In this document: piece after piece, positions 61,989 through 64,000 of the stretch
Layout: every line of letters begins with the position of its first letter
Position numbering within the stretch: position 1 is the stretch's first letter
Source of the DNA: DYJK01 sp040755055
Lineage (GTDB): Bacteria > Bacteroidota > Ignavibacteria > Ignavibacteriales > Melioribacteraceae
Assembly: GCA_040755055.1 (NCBI GenBank)
Contig: JBFMBS010000001.1
Location: forward strand, 124,001 to 188,000
DNA: 64,000 nucleotides
Reading direction: 5' to 3'
Position numbers and translations under genes: made by a program
Notes under the pieces: generated by a model
What the model was told of the DNA's origin: nothing
Seen by the model: the letters and a program-made list of their open reading frames with translations, nothing else
The model's database searches: none

Positions 61989-63350
61989 TTATTTGTACGA
62001 CAAATTTAGAATCGAGTTAATCTGCATTTGCGATGCTTTAAGAGCTTCTTCAACGGATAATTCTTTTTTCAATGCTTTATTCAAATACATCGAAAGCACA
62101 TCCGAAATTTTTGTGTAATTGTAATCGGACGGTCGGTGCACACCGTTTTGTATAATATCTCTGAATTTATTTAAGCGCGGATACTTATTCAGAATTTTCG
62201 AATCGGAATAAAACGATTTCAATATTGGAAGATATGAACCTGATCTGTAATTCAATTCTTGAATCTCTTGCGATAAAATAAATTTTATAAAAGTGACCGC
62301 TTCTTTTTTTACAGATGAGTAGCGCGATAGTACAAGATTCCAGCCGCCGATTGCCGCCGATGAATGCCCGCCGGAATTTTTCGGCAGAGGCGCTTCGTCA
62401 AGTAAATTTAATTTGCTCATCGTCCGCGAAACCAAATTTGAATACCTGATTAACGTGGGCCATCCTCTGAAAAAAGGGATATCGTTTTCGAGTGCATACT
62501 CATACGACTTGCTCTCATCAAATCCGGCAACATCCGCCGGCGTAATTTTGTTTTGATAAATCATATCCACAAGTCTCTGCGCACTTTCAATACTGTGCGG
62601 ATTGTAAACGTCATACTTTCCTTTGTTATAAAAATTTTTGCCTTCGCCGCCGAGCATCTCAAAGTAATTGCATATCAATCCTTCGTACGCATCACCCTGA
62701 AAAACATAAACGTAATTGCCGTTCATGCTCTTATTTTTCAGTTCGATCAATTCATCCCACGTAATTCCCTTTTGCAATCTCTCTTCTATGTATTCATGAT
62801 TTTTTATTTTTTGAATCAAGTCCTTTCTGTAATAGAGAACGCCGACATCAATAAAAAAAGGAACAGCGAATAAAGAATCGTTGAACAAACAAGTGCCGAG
62901 AGCTTGCGGAAGTAATTGTTCCAATTCATTTTTAGAGAAGTAACCGCTTAAAGGTTCTGCCCATTTTGCAAACCGGGGAACCCAAATCTGATCGACCGCA
63001 AAAATATCGATGCGGCTGTTTCGGCTGCGGAGAGTCCGTGTAATTAATTCCTTCCTCTTGTTCGTCGTAAATTTTACAGTGGGGATATCAACCGGGATTA
63101 CTTCTATTTTCCCTTTGTACTTTTCGTTGAATATTTTTATCAGCTCGATGTGAGCATTGGTAATGTTATCTGCAAAATAAACTTTTGCAACTTTTTCGTT
63201 TCCGATAAACTCATTTTGAAAAGGAAAGAGATAGAAAACAACAGAAGTTATGATGGCAATAAAAATCAAAAAGTAGATGAGCCAATTGGGAATGTAACTG
63301 TAAATTTTTGATTGCTGAATAGAATCATTTGCGCGCTGAAACGGGTTCAT
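61989..63350 (-). CDS. Membrane-anchored sugar-binding protein (SBP family 1) in a signalling operon
   Basis: 453 residues. An internal membrane span at 23-42 (WLIYFLIFIAIITSVVFYLF) after a charged cytoplasmic N-terminus makes it a type II anchored protein, not a cleaved binding protein. The periplasmic part is an SBP family 1 fold: RIDIFAVDQIWVPRFAKWAEPLS, LFAVPFFIDVGVLYYRKDLI, FQGDAYEGLICNYFEMLGGEG, IPFFRGWPTLIRYSN and AAIGGWNLVLSRYSS. No permease gene is nearby; a histidine kinase and NtrC-type regulator follow at once. It therefore probably serves as the ligand receptor that presents a sugar signal to the kinase. First gene after a sigma-54 promoter. Confidence 0.88.
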   Translation of the reverse strand: MNPFQRANDSIQQSKIYSYIPNWLIYFLIFIAIITSVVFYLFPFQNEFIGNEKVAKVYFADNITNAHIELIKIFNEKYKGKIEVIPVDIPTVKFTTNKRKELITRTLRSRNSRIDIFAVDQIWVPRFAKWAEPLSGYFSKNELEQLLPQALGTCLFNDSLFAVPFFIDVGVLYYRKDLIQKIKNHEYIEERLQKGITWDELIELKNKSMNGNYVYVFQGDAYEGLICNYFEMLGGEGKNFYNKGKYDVYNPHSIESAQRLVDMIYQNKITPADVAGFDESKSYEYALENDIPFFRGWPTLIRYSNLVSRTMSKLNLLDEAPLPKNSGGHSSAAIGGWNLVLSRYSSVKKEAVTFIKFILSQEIQELNYRSGSYLPILKSFYSDSKILNKYPRLNKFRDIIQNGVHRPSDYNYTKISDVLSMYLNKALKKELSVEEALKASQMQINSILNLSYK

Positions 63351-63378
63351 AATTTCTCATACTTTTTTTAATGAAAGC

Positions 63379-63394
63379 AGCAACCATTATGCCA
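63379..63394 (-). promoter_or_regulatory. Sigma-54 promoter of the sensor-regulator operon
   Basis: On the minus strand TGGCATAATGGTTGCT matches TGGCAYRNNNNTTGCW in full, with GG and GC 10 bases apart. The predicted start is near 63368, 18 bases before the ATG at 63350. Two direct repeats TTTAAGAC (63410-63417) and TTTTAGAC (63420-63427), exactly one helical turn apart, lie just upstream and may bind a regulator. Confidence 0.75.
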
Positions 63395-63470
63395 GTAGAA
63401 AATTTTTTATTTAAGACTATTTTAGACAATAAAGATAAAACAACTTAATGATTTTTAATCAAGATACCCA

Positions 63471-63498
63471 TTTAAAATAAAACCCGCCAATTGGCGGG
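63471..63498 (-). terminator. Factor-independent terminator
   Basis: On the minus strand CCCGCC-AATT-GGCGGG forms a 6-bp G+C-rich stem directly followed by TTTTATTTT. It would end transcription coming from the tRNA-Ser/GIY-YIG side before the sensor operon promoter. Confidence 0.85.
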
Positions 63499-63547
63499 CT
63501 TACTATTTTCGTGAACTTGTCCGCAATGTGCGGAGAGTGGGGGAATC

Positions 63548-63569
63548 TGACAAAGCCATCCCTTCGGGA
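63548..63569. repeat. 22-bp double-hairpin insertion in T-loop position
   Basis: Two abutting 11-mers: TGAC-AAA-GCCA (one G-T wobble) and TCCC-TTC-GGGA (perfect). Each is a 4-bp stem with a three-base loop. It splits GGGAATC from GAACCCC, which are contiguous (GGGATTC/GAACCCC) in the intact tRNA. Confidence 0.8.
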
Positions 63570-63603
63570 GAACCCCGGATAGGCTTGCGCCTATAACGGT
63601 TTT

Positions 63604-63625
63604 TCACGAAGTGACCACTACGTGG
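63604..63625. repeat. 22-bp double-hairpin insertion in anticodon-loop position
   Basis: Two abutting 11-mers: TCAC-GAA-GTGA and CCAC-TAC-GTGG, both perfect 4-3-4 palindromes. It splits GGTTTT from CAAGACC, contiguous in the intact tRNA. Length and architecture are the same as in the insertion 34 bp away. Confidence 0.82.
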
Positions 63626-63662
63626 CAAGACCACCCATTCTACTAAAAAATAACGACTATTT

Positions 63663-63904
63663 TTATATAATTTTCCTATTCTTTAACCACATATATCCAC
63701 TAACCGTTTTAAAAAATAATTCTCTCTTCAATGCTTCTTTCTTCTTTTCAAAAGTTTCATAATAATGAATTTCCCATGGACGGTATTTTTTAGTGTACTT
63801 TGATTTACCAGAGTTATGGTATTTGAGGCGTTTATCCAAATCAGCGGTGGAACCTTTATAATAAGTTCCATTAATCAGGCTTTCAAAACGTAGACGTAAT
63901 ACAT
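63663..63904 (-). pseudogene. GIY-YIG nuclease family gene with one-base frameshift
   Basis: Starts ATG at 63904 as MYYVYVLKA and stops at a TGA. Continuing in the +1 frame gives LINGTYYKGSTADLDKRLKY and then YRPWEIHYYETFEKKKEALK, ending KNRKII at 63663. The combined ~80-residue protein is a full-length single-domain GIY-YIG (URI/YhbQ-like) nuclease with YVY/YYKG core, catalytic Arg in KRLKYH, and the terminal EALKRELFFK helix Glu. One extra A in the AAA run (63881-63883) would repair it (LKSLINGTYY). It fills the space between the two tRNA-Ser sequences. Confidence 0.8.
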
Positions 63905-63934
63905 GGTTAATAAAAATTAAACCATAAAAATCTG

Positions 63935-64000
63935 CGGAGAGTCAGGGATTCGAACCCCGGATAGGCTTGCGCCTATAACGGTTTTCAAGACCGCCGCATT
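63935..64000 (-). tRNA. tRNA-Ser(UGA), 5' part beyond window
   Basis: Minus strand. Anticodon stem-loop CGGT-CTTGAAA-ACCG with anticodon TGA (UGA), long class II variable arm TAGGC-GCAA-GCCTA, T-arm CGGGG-TTCGAAT-CCCTG, acceptor 3' strand ACTCTCC and discriminator G followed by CA. The D-arm and 5' acceptor strand lie outside the window. Confidence 0.93.

Larger units (their letters stand above)
63529..63640 (-). pseudogene. tRNA-Ser 3'-half copy interrupted by two 22-bp insertions
   Basis: Three blocks match the tRNA-Ser at the window edge: 63529-63547 against 63933-63951, 63570-63603 against 63952-63985 (34 of 34 bases identical) and 63626-63640 against 63986-64000. Between them sit two insertions of exactly 22 bp, one in the T-loop and one in the anticodon loop. 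Upstream of the anticodon stem the sequence (TTTTTTAGTAGAATGGG) no longer looks like a tRNA, so D-arm and acceptor 5' strand appear to be missing. As it stands it cannot fold as a normal tRNA. Whether the RNA is made and processed is unknown. Confidence 0.8.

Noticed and set aside
1..64000. CRISPR arrays, transposases, phage genes or rRNA
   Set aside because: No regularly spaced repeats, DDE/HUH transposase motifs or rRNA-like conserved stretches were seen on either strand.

Overview
The window reads as a chromosomal segment of an Ignavibacteria-like member of the Bacteroidota/Chlorobi assemblage. The evidence is the type IX secretion (T9SS) C-terminal sorting domains with the NYPNPFNP signature, three PorV/PorQ-type barrel proteins or relatives, TonB receptors with carboxypeptidase-regulatory N-domains but no SusD partner, Bacteroidetes-like promoter elements, and a modest G+C content. 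No phage, transposase, CRISPR array or rRNA operon is visible. Almost all genes lie on the minus strand.

Region A (1-20.2 kb) is a glycan-utilisation locus that could be one ~20 kb minus-strand operon. It runs GntR/UTRA regulator, ABC sugar-binding protein, two MalF/MalG-type permeases, TonB receptor, secreted protein with FN3 and sorting domains, PorV-like barrel, DUF4185 lipoprotein, GH38-type alpha-mannosidase-like enzyme, small lipoprotein with sorting domain, cytoplasmic DUF4185 protein, (alpha/alpha)6 glycosidase, and an enterochelin-esterase-like protein cut by the window edge. A perfect 7-4-7 palindrome next to a Bacteroidetes-type promoter precedes the regulator gene. No ATPase subunit is encoded here. 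Region B (20.4-22.7 kb) has two A+T-rich orphan genes flanked by attC-like half-sites, so it looks like a small integron-cassette remnant. One of the proteins carries a HEPN-like R-x4-H motif. Region C (23.2-27.8 kb) has a LytS/LytTR two-component pair with a PD40 propeller protein, a YD-repeat-like protein and a flavodoxin-family protein.

Region D (28-48.8 kb) is an exopolysaccharide locus. Divergent transcription units meet at 44.2-44.5 kb. To the right are Wza-type export, a barrel protein, and a WecA transferase fused to a CapD-like N-terminal half. To the left are Wzz-type chain-length protein, CpsD-like ATPase, a 55-residue membrane protein, Wzy-type polymerase, WecB/TagA, GT4, polysaccharide deacetylase, a PLP aminotransferase-acyltransferase fusion, further BioF2/GNAT acyltransferases, a proline-dehydrogenase-like protein, a GH9 endoglucanase and a GT2. 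GH9 and one acyltransferase are each split by a one-base shift at a homopolymer. At ~48.8 kb a truncated FN3 gene abuts, tail to tail, a STAS (RsbR-type) gene that looks clipped, so this is a rearrangement or assembly breakpoint.

Region E (50.2-63.4 kb) combines a trehalose/alpha-glucoside set (GH37 trehalase, MFS transporter, GH65 enzyme, TonB receptor) with a three-gene signalling operon: a membrane-anchored sugar-binding protein, a histidine kinase and an NtrC-type activator. That operon starts at a near-consensus sigma-54 promoter, and another sigma-54 promoter drives the Wza operon, which suggests the activator links glycan sensing to exopolysaccharide production. Region F (63.5-64 kb) holds a partial tRNA-Ser(UGA), a frameshifted GIY-YIG nuclease gene, and a second tRNA-Ser 3' half. 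The second copy is interrupted by two 22-bp insertions, each made of exactly two 11-bp triloop palindromes. That double-hairpin insertion is the most unusual structure in the window.
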